64,000 bases of DNA. Source: Chitinophaga pinensis (GTDB lineage: Bacteria > Bacteroidota > Bacteroidia > B-17B0 > Aurantibacillaceae). The notes below the pieces were generated by a model. It was given only the letters and a program-made list of their open reading frames with translations, was not told where the DNA came from and ran no database searches. Location of the stretch: NCBI GenBank assembly GCA_945860225.1, contig CAMAPT010000005.1:62001-126000 (forward strand), read 5' to 3'. The first letter of the stretch is position 1. Every line of letters begins with the position of its first letter. The translations under genes were made by a program, and so were the position numbers. Of the stretch, positions 45,533 through 53,173 are shown piece after piece.

Positions 45533-46549
45533 TTATTGTGCTGAATGTACTTTAAATTTTTCCATAAATTCCATAGCCTTAGTCATCATATTGGTTGATC
45601 CCAAAAACAATGGCGTACGTTGGTGTAATTCAGAAATATCTAATTCCATAATGCGTTTATAACCATCTGTGGCAACGCCTCCTGCTTGTTCAATAATAAA
45701 GGCTAGTGGGTTACACTCATACAATAAACGTAATTTACCTTTTGGCGATTTAGTGGTAGTAGGATAAATATAAATACCACCTGTAATTAAATTACGGTGA
45801 ATGTCTGCTACACCAGAACCAATATAACGGCTAGAATAAGGTCTATGTGTTTCTTTATCTTCTTCTTGACAATACTTGATGTATTTTTTTACACCATCAG
45901 GAAAATGCAAATAATTACCTTCATTAATCGAGTAAGTTTTACCTTCTTTTGGCATTTGCATATTAGGGTGTGATAAACAAAATTCTCCAATGCTTGGGTC
46001 TAATGTAAAACCATTTACCCCTTTACCGGTAGTGTAAACGAGCATAGCTGATGAACCATAAATGATATAACCAGCGGCTACTTGTTCAGTTCCTCGTTGC
46101 ATAAAATCTTCGTGAGTTCCCGGTCCGCTTAAACTTACGCGACGGTAGATTGAAAAAATGGTACCAATCGATACATTTACATCAATGTTGGAAGATCCGT
46201 CTAATGGATCCATTGCTACTACGTAACGTGCATTTTTTGAAATTTCACTATCGATAGGGATAATATCTTCATTTTCTTCACTAGCAATTGCACAGCATTC
46301 TCCACCGGCTTTTAATGCAGCTATAAATTGTTCGTTCGCAAATATGTCTAGTTTTTTTACGCGTTCTCCTTGTACATTTGTGTCACCTGTTTCTCCTAAT
46401 ATTTCAACTAATCCAGCTTTTGTTACTTCACGATTTACAATTTTAGCGGCTATGCCAATATCTCTCAATAGTCTTGAAAGTTCGCCTTTTGCAAATGGAA
46501 AGTCATTTTGCTTTTCGATGATGAATTGACCTAAAGTTTTTACGTACAT
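45533..46549 (-). CDS. fbp: Fructose-1,6-bisphosphatase class I
   Basis: The product is 338 residues and hydrolyses fructose-1,6-bisphosphate in gluconeogenesis. The metal/active-site signature [13 protein letters not shown] (113-125) is present with the upstream acidic pair in IASEENED (88-95), and [30 protein letters not shown] near the C-terminus. A candidate promoter (TACCTTTG on the minus strand, 46614-46621) sits about 65 bases upstream. It is followed by the PP2C phosphatase gene on the same strand, 53 bases away. Confidence 0.97.
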   Translation of the reverse strand: MYVKTLGQFIIEKQNDFPFAKGELSRLLRDIGIAAKIVNREVTKAGLVEILGETGDTNVQGERVKKLDIFANEQFIAALKAGGECCAIASEENEDIIPIDSEISKNARYVVAMDPLDGSSNIDVNVSIGTIFSIYRRVSLSGPGTHEDFMQRGTEQVAAGYIIYGSSAMLVYTTGKGVNGFTLDPSIGEFCLSHPNMQMPKEGKTYSINEGNYLHFPDGVKKYIKYCQEEDKETHRPYSSRYIGSGVADIHRNLITGGIYIYPTTTKSPKGKLRLLYECNPLAFIIEQAGGVATDGYKRIMELDISELHQRTPLFLGSTNMMTKAMEFMEKFKVHSAQ

Positions 46550-46613
46550 GGTAGCTATGTTTAGAATTTATAAAATATATTAAATGATTAATTGTTGGTA
46601 TTTAGCAGGGCTA

Positions 46614-46621
46614 CAAAGGTA
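46614..46621 (-). promoter_or_regulatory. Candidate -7 promoter element for fbp
   Basis: On the minus strand TACCTTTG matches TAnnTTTG exactly. A TTTTG lies 14 bases upstream, somewhat short of usual spacing. The transcript leader would be near 60 bases. Confidence 0.5.
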
Positions 46622-46644
46622 ATTTATTATTAACACAAAAATAA

Positions 46645-46674
46645 AAAAGTGCTTCTTTAGATTGAAGCACTTTT
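46645..46674 (-). terminator. Intrinsic terminator after the 90-residue gene
   Basis: AAAAGTGCTTC (46645-46655) pairs with GAAGCACTTTT (46664-46674) around an eight-base loop, with extra T on the minus-strand exit side. It follows the small gene ending at 46692. Confidence 0.85.
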
Positions 46675-46691
46675 AAAGAAAAAATAGTTAT

Positions 46692-46964
46692 TTAGTTGCT
46701 GTAATCGTCTTTTAAGAATTCTCTCCAATCACCTAAATTGGAAATAACTTGAATTTGGCGATAATGGTAATGAAATTGTTCTTCATCTTCTTGAGCATTA
46801 AGGACTTTTAATCGGTACTTATCGAAATTTGCTAGCGCAAAATTTTCTTCAGCTGTCAAAGTTTTTCCGCTAAATTCCTTATCACGAAGGTCATTTATAC
46901 TTTCCGTACCACCAATGTCTTCTTTACTAAAAAAACGTTTTGTTATATCACCTCTTAAATCCAT
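46692..46964 (-). CDS. Small conserved-looking protein of unknown function
   Basis: The product is 90 residues from the ATG at 46964; a TTG one codon earlier is in frame but weaker. It has an acidic, probably helical sequence with SKEDIGGTESINDLRDKEFSGKTLTAEENFALANFDKYRL and ends LGDWREFLKDDYSN. No signal or domain is recognised. A good terminator at 46645-46674 and a near-match to the -7 element upstream (TACCTTCG) support a real gene. It diverges from the secreted protein at 47029. Confidence 0.7.
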   Translation of the reverse strand: MDLRGDITKRFFSKEDIGGTESINDLRDKEFSGKTLTAEENFALANFDKYRLKVLNAQEDEEQFHYHYRQIQVISNLGDWREFLKDDYSN

Positions 46965-47028
46965 CAATAACGAAGGTATAAAACAGATTAGTTATTTTCG
47001 TATTCTTAATTTGCTTGTTGCTAACAAT

Positions 47029-47637
47029 ATGATGTTAAAATTCAGAATAATTAGTTGTGTTTATTTTATTTTTTGTTTTTCTATAACTAAGGGTCAATCA
47101 AAACTCAGTCAATACGAAATGCGTTGGGCTCTTCGTTATCCAATTAATGCTTTAAAAATTAAAATTCATTTAAACGAAGCGATGGAAGTATATGAGTCAG
47201 TTAAAGCCTCTAATGTCCTCGGTTGTTTTGAAAATGGCGGAAAACTGGATGCTTTTCGACATTGTTATACAATGGCTTTTTTATCTAAGTATGTGAGTGT
47301 TCCTAAACTGAGAGCATTAGGGAAAGCTCACGAAAAGGGAAACGAAGCAAATTTTTACAAAAAACATCTTGAATTTGGGGAGCGAGCCGATAGTTTATCG
47401 TGTGAGATGGATTTACGGAATAATGAATTGGGTTTTTTGATAGGAAATAATTATCAAAAAGCTACAAAAGATGAATTAAAACAATACGTCATCGAACAAA
47501 TTAAGGCAGGAAAAGCTTGGTATCTTAGAAGAAATCAAAATAATGAGTATGTGTCTTGTAAAAATGACATCATTCGATTAGAAGAATACAAGAACAAATG
47601 GTTTATTCCAAAATGTTTAGTGAAAAGTAACGAATAA
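47029..47637 (+). CDS. Exported protein, DUF6973-like
   Basis: From ATG 47029 the product is 202 residues. In-frame starts further up overlap the divergent small gene and would bury the signal peptide MMLKFRIISCVYFIFCF inside the chain, so 47029 (or the adjacent ATG at 47032) is chosen. The core has GGKLDAFRHCYTMAFLSKYV and GKAHEKGNEANF, with His, Asp and Glu residues in a pattern I recall from DUF6973 proteins of Bacteroidota. Its function is unknown. A near-match promoter (TTAATTTG) lies 17 bases upstream. Confidence 0.75.
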   Translation: MMLKFRIISCVYFIFCFSITKGQSKLSQYEMRWALRYPINALKIKIHLNEAMEVYESVKASNVLGCFENGGKLDAFRHCYTMAFLSKYVSVPKLRALGKAHEKGNEANFYKKHLEFGERADSLSCEMDLRNNELGFLIGNNYQKATKDELKQYVIEQIKAGKAWYLRRNQNNEYVSCKNDIIRLEEYKNKWFIPKCLVKSNE

Positions 47638-47659
47638 ATGCTATTACATTATCGTAACA

Positions 47660-48670
47660 TTATTTTTGCACTTGAAAATTACCTGATTTTCTAATTTCAT
47701 GATGCTTATCTTCTATTAAATATAAGTAAATACCATTTGAAAAATGACTAGTGTTTATTTTTGTTTTCCCTAGCTGCATCAATTGATTAGTAACTAAATT
47801 ACCTGTTGCATCATAAATTGCTATTTTAAAAACGTCATTATTAGTTGAATTAAACTGAATGAAATCATTACATGGATTTGGAAAAACGGATAAATCAATG
47901 TTTGGTTGTTGTAATGAATGGATTCCAACAATGTCATAATCTTTTTGAACCGTTACTGTTTTTTGGTAAGTATTTCCAAATCCGGATGATAAGGTAAGTG
48001 TTTGAATGGAAAAAATTGGATTGCGTGATGAGGATGTTGAATAATAATCGTAATTAACAATGGTAAAGTTAATACCTCCGATGGAACTACCGGCGACTAA
48101 TTTCTGAACAGTTTTGATTTTTATAACATCGTTAAACGTTCTTGATGCCAAAATTAATGTTCCAGTTCCTATGGCGGTGGCAGTGCATGTTCCTGAAAAT
48201 GCTTGCGTAATAGGTAATGGACTAGTACTGCTTACAGAACCACTCGTAATGGATGAAACCGAATTTCCAGATGAAAATGGGTAGTTGGCAAAAATGGCAG
48301 GGTTGACATATTTAATTGTTAGATTATTTCCACCTACCGTCATATCCCCACCATAATATTTTAAATCGTTTGGACTAGATAAATAATAAGCTGAATTACT
48401 ATTTCCTCCCTTAACCGCAATGTTAGCTGGTGAAAAGGTTGAAGATGCGTAATTGGTTGTTGAATAAGTTATTGCAAGTGTGGATGTAGAGGCAGTGAAG
48501 TTCCAAGTTTGGTTTACTCCTTCGGCACCCGGATAAAAACTTGCTGAGTCTAAAACATATACTGTATAATCGGGGCTGCCAAAATGAGGTGCGTGATTGG
48601 TTTGGGTAAGTGTTTGTGCCGAAATGGTTACACTACATACAGTAAACCAAATTAATATAAATTTTTTCAT
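47660..48670 (-). CDS. Secreted protein with type A T9SS sorting tail
   Basis: The product is 336 residues with a Sec signal (KKFILIWFTVCSVTISAQ). The body is a Ser/Thr-rich beta protein: HAPHFGSPDYTVYVLDSASFYPG near the start and GTLILASRTFNDVIKIKTVQKLVAG in the middle, a pattern met in uncharacterised Bacteroidota secreted proteins. The last 80 residues, LSVFPNPCNDFIQF, KIAIYDATGNLV, HFSNGIYLYLIE, are a type A sorting domain, so it crosses the outer membrane by T9SS. Its role is not known. It is convergent with the gene ending at 47637. Confidence 0.88.
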   Translation of the reverse strand: MKKFILIWFTVCSVTISAQTLTQTNHAPHFGSPDYTVYVLDSASFYPGAEGVNQTWNFTASTSTLAITYSTTNYASSTFSPANIAVKGGNSNSAYYLSSPNDLKYYGGDMTVGGNNLTIKYVNPAIFANYPFSSGNSVSSITSGSVSSTSPLPITQAFSGTCTATAIGTGTLILASRTFNDVIKIKTVQKLVAGSSIGGINFTIVNYDYYSTSSSRNPIFSIQTLTLSSGFGNTYQKTVTVQKDYDIVGIHSLQQPNIDLSVFPNPCNDFIQFNSTNNDVFKIAIYDATGNLVTNQLMQLGKTKINTSHFSNGIYLYLIEDKHHEIRKSGNFQVQK

Positions 48671-48748
48671 GTGTGTTAATTAAATGCTTGTTTTTTGATT
48701 TAGTTGAGCGCTTCGTAACCGTACTGGCCGCAAATGCTTAATTTATAA

Positions 48749-50176
48749 TTAATTATGATTAGTTGTTGTACTTATTATTTTGTCTGGATTCAAAATTAAA
48801 TTTGGATCAAATAATCGTTTGATATTTTTCATTAATTCTAAGTGGTACTCAGGAAAAACAATAGGTAAGTAATTTTTTTGGACGAGGCCAACACCATGTT
48901 CGCCACTAATAGTTCCTCCTAGTTTTTTACATAATTCAAATATTTCAGTAATACCCTTTGGTAATTCTGTGTCCCATGCTTCATCAGATAATTCACCTTT
49001 TATAATATTGACATGTAAATTTCCATCTCCCGCGTGTCCATAGCACACGCTTTTAAACCCATATTTGCTTCCTATTTCTTTCACGCCTTTCAATAATACG
49101 GGGAGTTCTGCTCTTGGAACAACCGTATCTTCTTCTTTATAAACGGAATTGCTTTTAACGGCTTCTCCTACTTTTCGTCGAATTTTCCAAAGTGATGCTT
49201 TTTGTTCAGCACTATCTGCCATCAAAATCTCATCACAACCATGTTCAGTCATAATGTTACTGATGGTTTCACAATCATTGAATAATATGTCTAAATTGTT
49301 TCCATCTACCTCGATTAATAATAAAGCTTGCCATTCTTTCTTGATATTAAAATTAACGTCACCCGCATATTTAATACTCCAATCAATAGCATCTCGTTCC
49401 ATAAATTCCATGGCGCTTGGTGTAATTCCTGATCTAAAAGTCGCTCCTACAGCTTCGCAGGCTTTTTCAGCCGAAAAAAATGGGACTAACATTAGTAAAT
49501 CGTGTTTAGGTAATGGAATTAATTTAAATACAATTTTTGTGATAATACCTAATGTTCCCTCGCTTCCAACCATAAGATGAGTTAGATTATAACCGGTTGA
49601 ATATTTTAAAGTATTAGCTCCTGTCCAAATCACATCGCCATTTGGAAGAACCATCTCTATATTTAAGACGTAATCTCTTGTTGTTCCATATTTTACGGCT
49701 TTTGGCCCACCACTGCTATGAGCCACATTGCCACCAAGTGAACAACTTCCCCAGCTGGCAGGGTCGGGAGGATAAAATAAGCCAACTTTTTTTACTTCTT
49801 CCTGAAAAACGAAATTAATAACACCAGGTTCAACAATTGCCTGTAAATTACGTTCGTCAATATTCAAAATACGGTTAAAACGTTCCATGCTAATGACTAT
49901 CCCTCCGTAAATTGGTAGTGCTCCTCCGCTGAGGCCTGTACCGGATCCGCGAGCTGTTACAGGAATTTTATAAGTATTAGCTAATTTCATAATTTCTGAA
50001 ATTTGGCCGACTGTTTTTGGTTTTACAACCACTTCTGGTCTAAAAACAAAATCTTCTGTTTCGTCTTGACCATATTTTTCTAAATTATCATCATCTGTTA
50101 AAACATCATTTGTATCAACAATATTTTTTAAATGAATAAGAATATCTTGGTTGATTGGAGAGTAGATTGTTTCCAT
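48749..50176 (-). CDS. FAD-linked oxidase, GlcD/D-lactate dehydrogenase-like
   Basis: The product is 475 residues. The FAD-binding PCMH domain is clear: VVKPKTVGQISEIMKLANTY, TARGSGTGLSGGALP, PPDPASWGSCSLGGNVAHSSGGPKAVKYGTT. The C-terminal FAD-oxidase domain has CYGHAGDGNLHVNII and GTISGEHGVGLVQKNYL, where the His residues take part in oxidation of 2-hydroxy acids. D-lactate or glycolate is the likely substrate. No GlcE/GlcF partners or Fe-S domain are seen, so electrons may go to a quinone or another acceptor. It begins 22 bases after prmA ends and is probably co-transcribed. Confidence 0.92.
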   Translation of the reverse strand: METIYSPINQDILIHLKNIVDTNDVLTDDDNLEKYGQDETEDFVFRPEVVVKPKTVGQISEIMKLANTYKIPVTARGSGTGLSGGALPIYGGIVISMERFNRILNIDERNLQAIVEPGVINFVFQEEVKKVGLFYPPDPASWGSCSLGGNVAHSSGGPKAVKYGTTRDYVLNIEMVLPNGDVIWTGANTLKYSTGYNLTHLMVGSEGTLGIITKIVFKLIPLPKHDLLMLVPFFSAEKACEAVGATFRSGITPSAMEFMERDAIDWSIKYAGDVNFNIKKEWQALLLIEVDGNNLDILFNDCETISNIMTEHGCDEILMADSAEQKASLWKIRRKVGEAVKSNSVYKEEDTVVPRAELPVLLKGVKEIGSKYGFKSVCYGHAGDGNLHVNIIKGELSDEAWDTELPKGITEIFELCKKLGGTISGEHGVGLVQKNYLPIVFPEYHLELMKNIKRLFDPNLILNPDKIISTTTNHN

Positions 50177-50198
50177 CTGATATATATAGGGTAATAGA

Positions 50199-51023
50199 TT
50201 ATTTTTTCAATTTTATGACAGACCATTCATTTTTATAATAGCTGTCTAGAAAAGTAAACCCAATATGTTTAGCTAAATGAGTTAATTCTTCGACATCAGC
50301 TGTAAAAAAACCACTTAATAAAAGATGCCCATTTTTTTTAAGACAAGTAAAGTAGTTTGGTAAATCTTTTTTTAGCACATTTTTATTAATGTTGGCAAGA
50401 ATGATGTCAAAAGTTTCGTTGGATGGTAATATGGTAGCATCTCCTTTCTTGAATTCAATATCAGAGGCTTGATTAATAGTAGCATTTTCAATCGAATTTT
50501 CAATGCTCCAATCATCTATATCAATACCGATGATTTTTTTTGCCCCCAATTGTTTAGCTAAAATGGCTAAAATACCCGTACCGCATCCCATATCCAACAC
50601 ATAAGCATTTTCGAAAGGAACACTAAACATGGTTTTACTTACTAACCAAGTAGTATCATGATGACCTGTTCCAAAACTCATTTTAGGAGTAATGATGATA
50701 TCATGTTTGACGGTGTTGGATTTTGGATGAAAATGAGCCCTGATTCCTACTAAATCATCTACATAAACCGGATTGAAATTTTTTTCCCACTCTTCATTCC
50801 AATTTGTTTTTGGAATAATCATTCTAATGTAAGAAAAATTAAAATCATGAAAAATGAGGTCTTTTATTAAATCTTCATTATCAAATGTTTCCTGTATGTA
50901 TGCATCAAAACCGGACTCATTTTGAGTAAAGCTTTCAAATCCTAAATCGGCTAATAAAGCGATCAAAATATCTGAGCCTGGTTCAGGTGGATTTACAGTG
51001 AAAGAATATTGAATATAATTCAT
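50199..51023 (-). CDS. prmA: Ribosomal protein L11 methyltransferase
   Basis: The product is 274 residues. It has the N-terminal substrate-recognition domain (IQYSFTVNPPEPGSDILIALLADLGFESF) and a Rossmann methyltransferase: FGTGHHDTT (117-125), the SAM loop DMGCGTG (144-150), GIDIDDWSIENSIENATIN and ILANINKNVLKKDLP, the last being the NIN-type catalytic motif. It trimethylates lysines and the N-terminus of ribosomal protein L11. A candidate promoter (51063-51070, minus strand) gives it a transcript of its own. Confidence 0.95.
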   Translation of the reverse strand: MNYIQYSFTVNPPEPGSDILIALLADLGFESFTQNESGFDAYIQETFDNEDLIKDLIFHDFNFSYIRMIIPKTNWNEEWEKNFNPVYVDDLVGIRAHFHPKSNTVKHDIIITPKMSFGTGHHDTTWLVSKTMFSVPFENAYVLDMGCGTGILAILAKQLGAKKIIGIDIDDWSIENSIENATINQASDIEFKKGDATILPSNETFDIILANINKNVLKKDLPNYFTCLKKNGHLLLSGFFTADVEELTHLAKHIGFTFLDSYYKNEWSVIKLKK

Positions 51024-51062
51024 GTAGCTAGTTACGAATTAAATAATTAGGTTTTATAAGAA

Positions 51063-51070
51063 CAAAAGTA
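51063..51070 (-). promoter_or_regulatory. Candidate -7 promoter element for prmA
   Basis: On the minus strand TACTTTTG matches TAnnTTTG exactly, about 40 bases before the prmA ATG. No TTG is found at the usual -33 spacing. Confidence 0.4.
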
Positions 51071-51111
51071 AGTTTAAAAGCAATTGGATAAACTTTATAC
51101 CGATGTTATAA

Positions 51112-51870
51112 TTAAAAAGAAAAAATAATCTTACAAAAATCGTCAGCTTTTAGAGAAGCTCCTCCTATTAATCCTCCGTCTACATCAGGACATTTAAATA
51201 ATTCTTGTGCATTTTGGGCATTACAACTTCCACCATATAAGATAGAGATGTTGTCTGCCGTTGTTGCATCAAAAATACCCGACACAACTCCCCTTATAAA
51301 AGCATGCATTTCTTGCGCTTGTTCTGTTGTAGCTGTTTCTCCCGTGCCAATTGCCCACACTGGTTCGTAGGCAATTATGAATCGGTGAATCTCATCGGCT
51401 GAAAAAGCCGTTAATACATTTACTAATTGTTCGGTAATTACTTTAAAATGATTGTCTGCTTTTCTTTCATGAATAGTTTCGCCGATACATAAAATGGGTG
51501 ACAGATTATTTTTGAGTACTTCTTTTATTTTTAATATAAAGTCAGTATTGTTTTCCTTGAAGTACTGCCTTCTTTCGCTATGGCCAATTAATACGTATTT
51601 ACAACCTACAGAGCTTAACATATTGGCACTTATTTCTCCTGTAAATGCTCCATTTGAATGCGTGTGACAATTTTGCGCTCCTAAAAAAAAATTGTCTTTT
51701 TTTGTAAGTTGTGTATTGATGGTTTGTAAATAAGGAAAAGGAGGGATTATGATTTTAATGATTTCATCAAAATCATTTACTTGATTTAAAATCATTTCTA
51801 CCAACGTATCGGCTTCTTGAAATGATTTATTCATTTTCCAATTACCAGCAACTATTTTTTTTCTGCTCAT
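51112..51870 (-). CDS. tpiA: Triosephosphate isomerase
   Basis: The product is 252 residues, a TIM barrel interconverting dihydroxyacetone phosphate and glyceraldehyde-3-phosphate. Asn10 and Lys12 (AGNWKMNK), His97 (LIGHSERR) and Glu169 (AYEPVWAIGTG) form the active site; ILYGGSCNAQNAQELF and DGGLIGGASL bind the phosphate. Its ATG follows directly on the stop of the permease gene with no gap (TAAATG), which implies translational coupling to an unrelated transporter. Confidence 0.98.
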   Translation of the reverse strand: MSRKKIVAGNWKMNKSFQEADTLVEMILNQVNDFDEIIKIIIPPFPYLQTINTQLTKKDNFFLGAQNCHTHSNGAFTGEISANMLSSVGCKYVLIGHSERRQYFKENNTDFILKIKEVLKNNLSPILCIGETIHERKADNHFKVITEQLVNVLTAFSADEIHRFIIAYEPVWAIGTGETATTEQAQEMHAFIRGVVSGIFDATTADNISILYGGSCNAQNAQELFKCPDVDGGLIGGASLKADDFCKIIFSF

Positions 51871-52947
51871 TTATTTAACTCTAACGCGTGGGTCTAAAAT
51901 ACCGTAAGCAATATCAACAAATATATTAGTAACTACAAATATGGTTGCAAAAATTAGCGTTGCTCCCATTACTACAGGTAAATCGTTTTTTGTAAGTGCT
52001 TCGAATACTTCGTACCCAATGCCTTTCCAACTAAAAATGTATTCCACAAAAACAGCCCCTGCCATTAAACCTGCAAACCAACCTGAAATCGCCGTAACAA
52101 CTGGGTTCAATGCATTTTTTAGGGCATGTTTAACAATCACTGCAAAAGTAGATAGTCCTTTTGCTTTGGCGGTTCTAATATAGTCTTGCCCCATAACATC
52201 TAATAAAGAACTTCTCATTAATTGAACAACAATGGCTAAAGGCCTAATGCCAAGAGTTATGGCAGGTAATACTAAGTTTTTTAATTTCAATTTTTCACCT
52301 TCCCAAACATCAATATCATATAAACTTCCTGTAGGAGATAATCCGGTGTAATCTGACAATACATAACCAAATAGCCACGCAATGATTAAACCGACAAAAA
52401 ATGAGGGAGCTGCCATTCCTAATACCGCCAATACTAGTGACAGTTTATCGTAAAATGTATTTCGTTTTACAGCACTGATAATACCAAGTAAAATACCTAT
52501 GACAGATGCGATGATAATGGAGGTAAAAGCAAGGACAGCGGTTTCAGGTAAAGTTTCAGAAATAATATCGGAAACTCGTCTTTTTGTGATATAAGAACGT
52601 CTTAAATAGGGTAATTTTAAAACCACGGATTTATGGCTACTTATAGTAAACAAAGGCAACCAAGAATATTTTTCAGGATTTAAAAACCAATGACTATTGT
52701 TATTAAAATTATTATGAATGGAAACCGGACATAAATCATTCAGATACATGGCATATTGTTCCATAATAGGCTTGTCTGTACCTAAATCTTTATGAATTGC
52801 TTCAATAGCATCCTTATTAGCCCTTTGTCCAAGCATAATCGTTGCGGGATCGCCGGGTAGAACATTAAATAAAAAAAATATCACAGTTATGACACCGTAC
52901 AAAACCAAAATACCATATAATATTTTTTTAACTATGTACTTAATCAC
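51871..52947 (-). CDS. OppB/DppB-type ABC transporter permease
   Basis: The product is 358 residues with six membrane helices. It has VITVIFFLFNVLPGDPATIMLGQRA near the start, a longer than usual periplasmic loop (about residues 60-120), and the ATPase-contact loop GQDYIRTAKAKGLSTFAVIVKHALKNALNPV, ending DIAYGILDPRVRVK. This is the peptide/nickel permease type, DppB. A DppC partner, ATPases and a binding protein are not in the window, so it may pair with genes elsewhere. It is joined without a gap to tpiA. Confidence 0.9.
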   Translation of the reverse strand: MIKYIVKKILYGILVLYGVITVIFFLFNVLPGDPATIMLGQRANKDAIEAIHKDLGTDKPIMEQYAMYLNDLCPVSIHNNFNNNSHWFLNPEKYSWLPLFTISSHKSVVLKLPYLRRSYITKRRVSDIISETLPETAVLAFTSIIIASVIGILLGIISAVKRNTFYDKLSLVLAVLGMAAPSFFVGLIIAWLFGYVLSDYTGLSPTGSLYDIDVWEGEKLKLKNLVLPAITLGIRPLAIVVQLMRSSLLDVMGQDYIRTAKAKGLSTFAVIVKHALKNALNPVVTAISGWFAGLMAGAVFVEYIFSWKGIGYEVFEALTKNDLPVVMGATLIFATIFVVTNIFVDIAYGILDPRVRVK

Positions 52948-53116
52948 TACTTATGAATTTTTTAAAAATTGTCTATAATCTGCTATACTAAATAAAATAT
53001 TTCATTTACTGAAATATTTTAGCCAAAAAATATGAGATAAAGCAAAGGCGTAAAACGTAAATAGTATAATAGAATTCTTAAAGAACATTTGATGAGAAAA
53101 TAGTATCTACAAGCAA

Positions 53117-53149
53117 AAAAGCACCATAATTATATTTTATGGTGCTTTT
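53117..53149 (-). terminator. Intrinsic terminator of the repeat-rich T9SS gene
   Basis: AAAAGCACCATAA (53117-53129) pairs exactly with TTATGGTGCTTTT (53137-53149) around a seven-base loop, and on the minus strand six T follow. It lies 25 bases past the gene ending at 53174. Confidence 0.9.
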
Positions 53150-53173
53150 AAATATTTAAAAAAATGGTTGTAT

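Noticed and set aside
46915-47028. Earlier start for the secreted protein at 47029
   Set aside because: It overlaps the divergent small gene and would hide the signal peptide 39 residues inside the chain.
47654-47675. TATTTTTG on the plus strand near 47663
   Set aside because: It lies inside the 3' end of a minus-strand gene with no plus-strand gene downstream.
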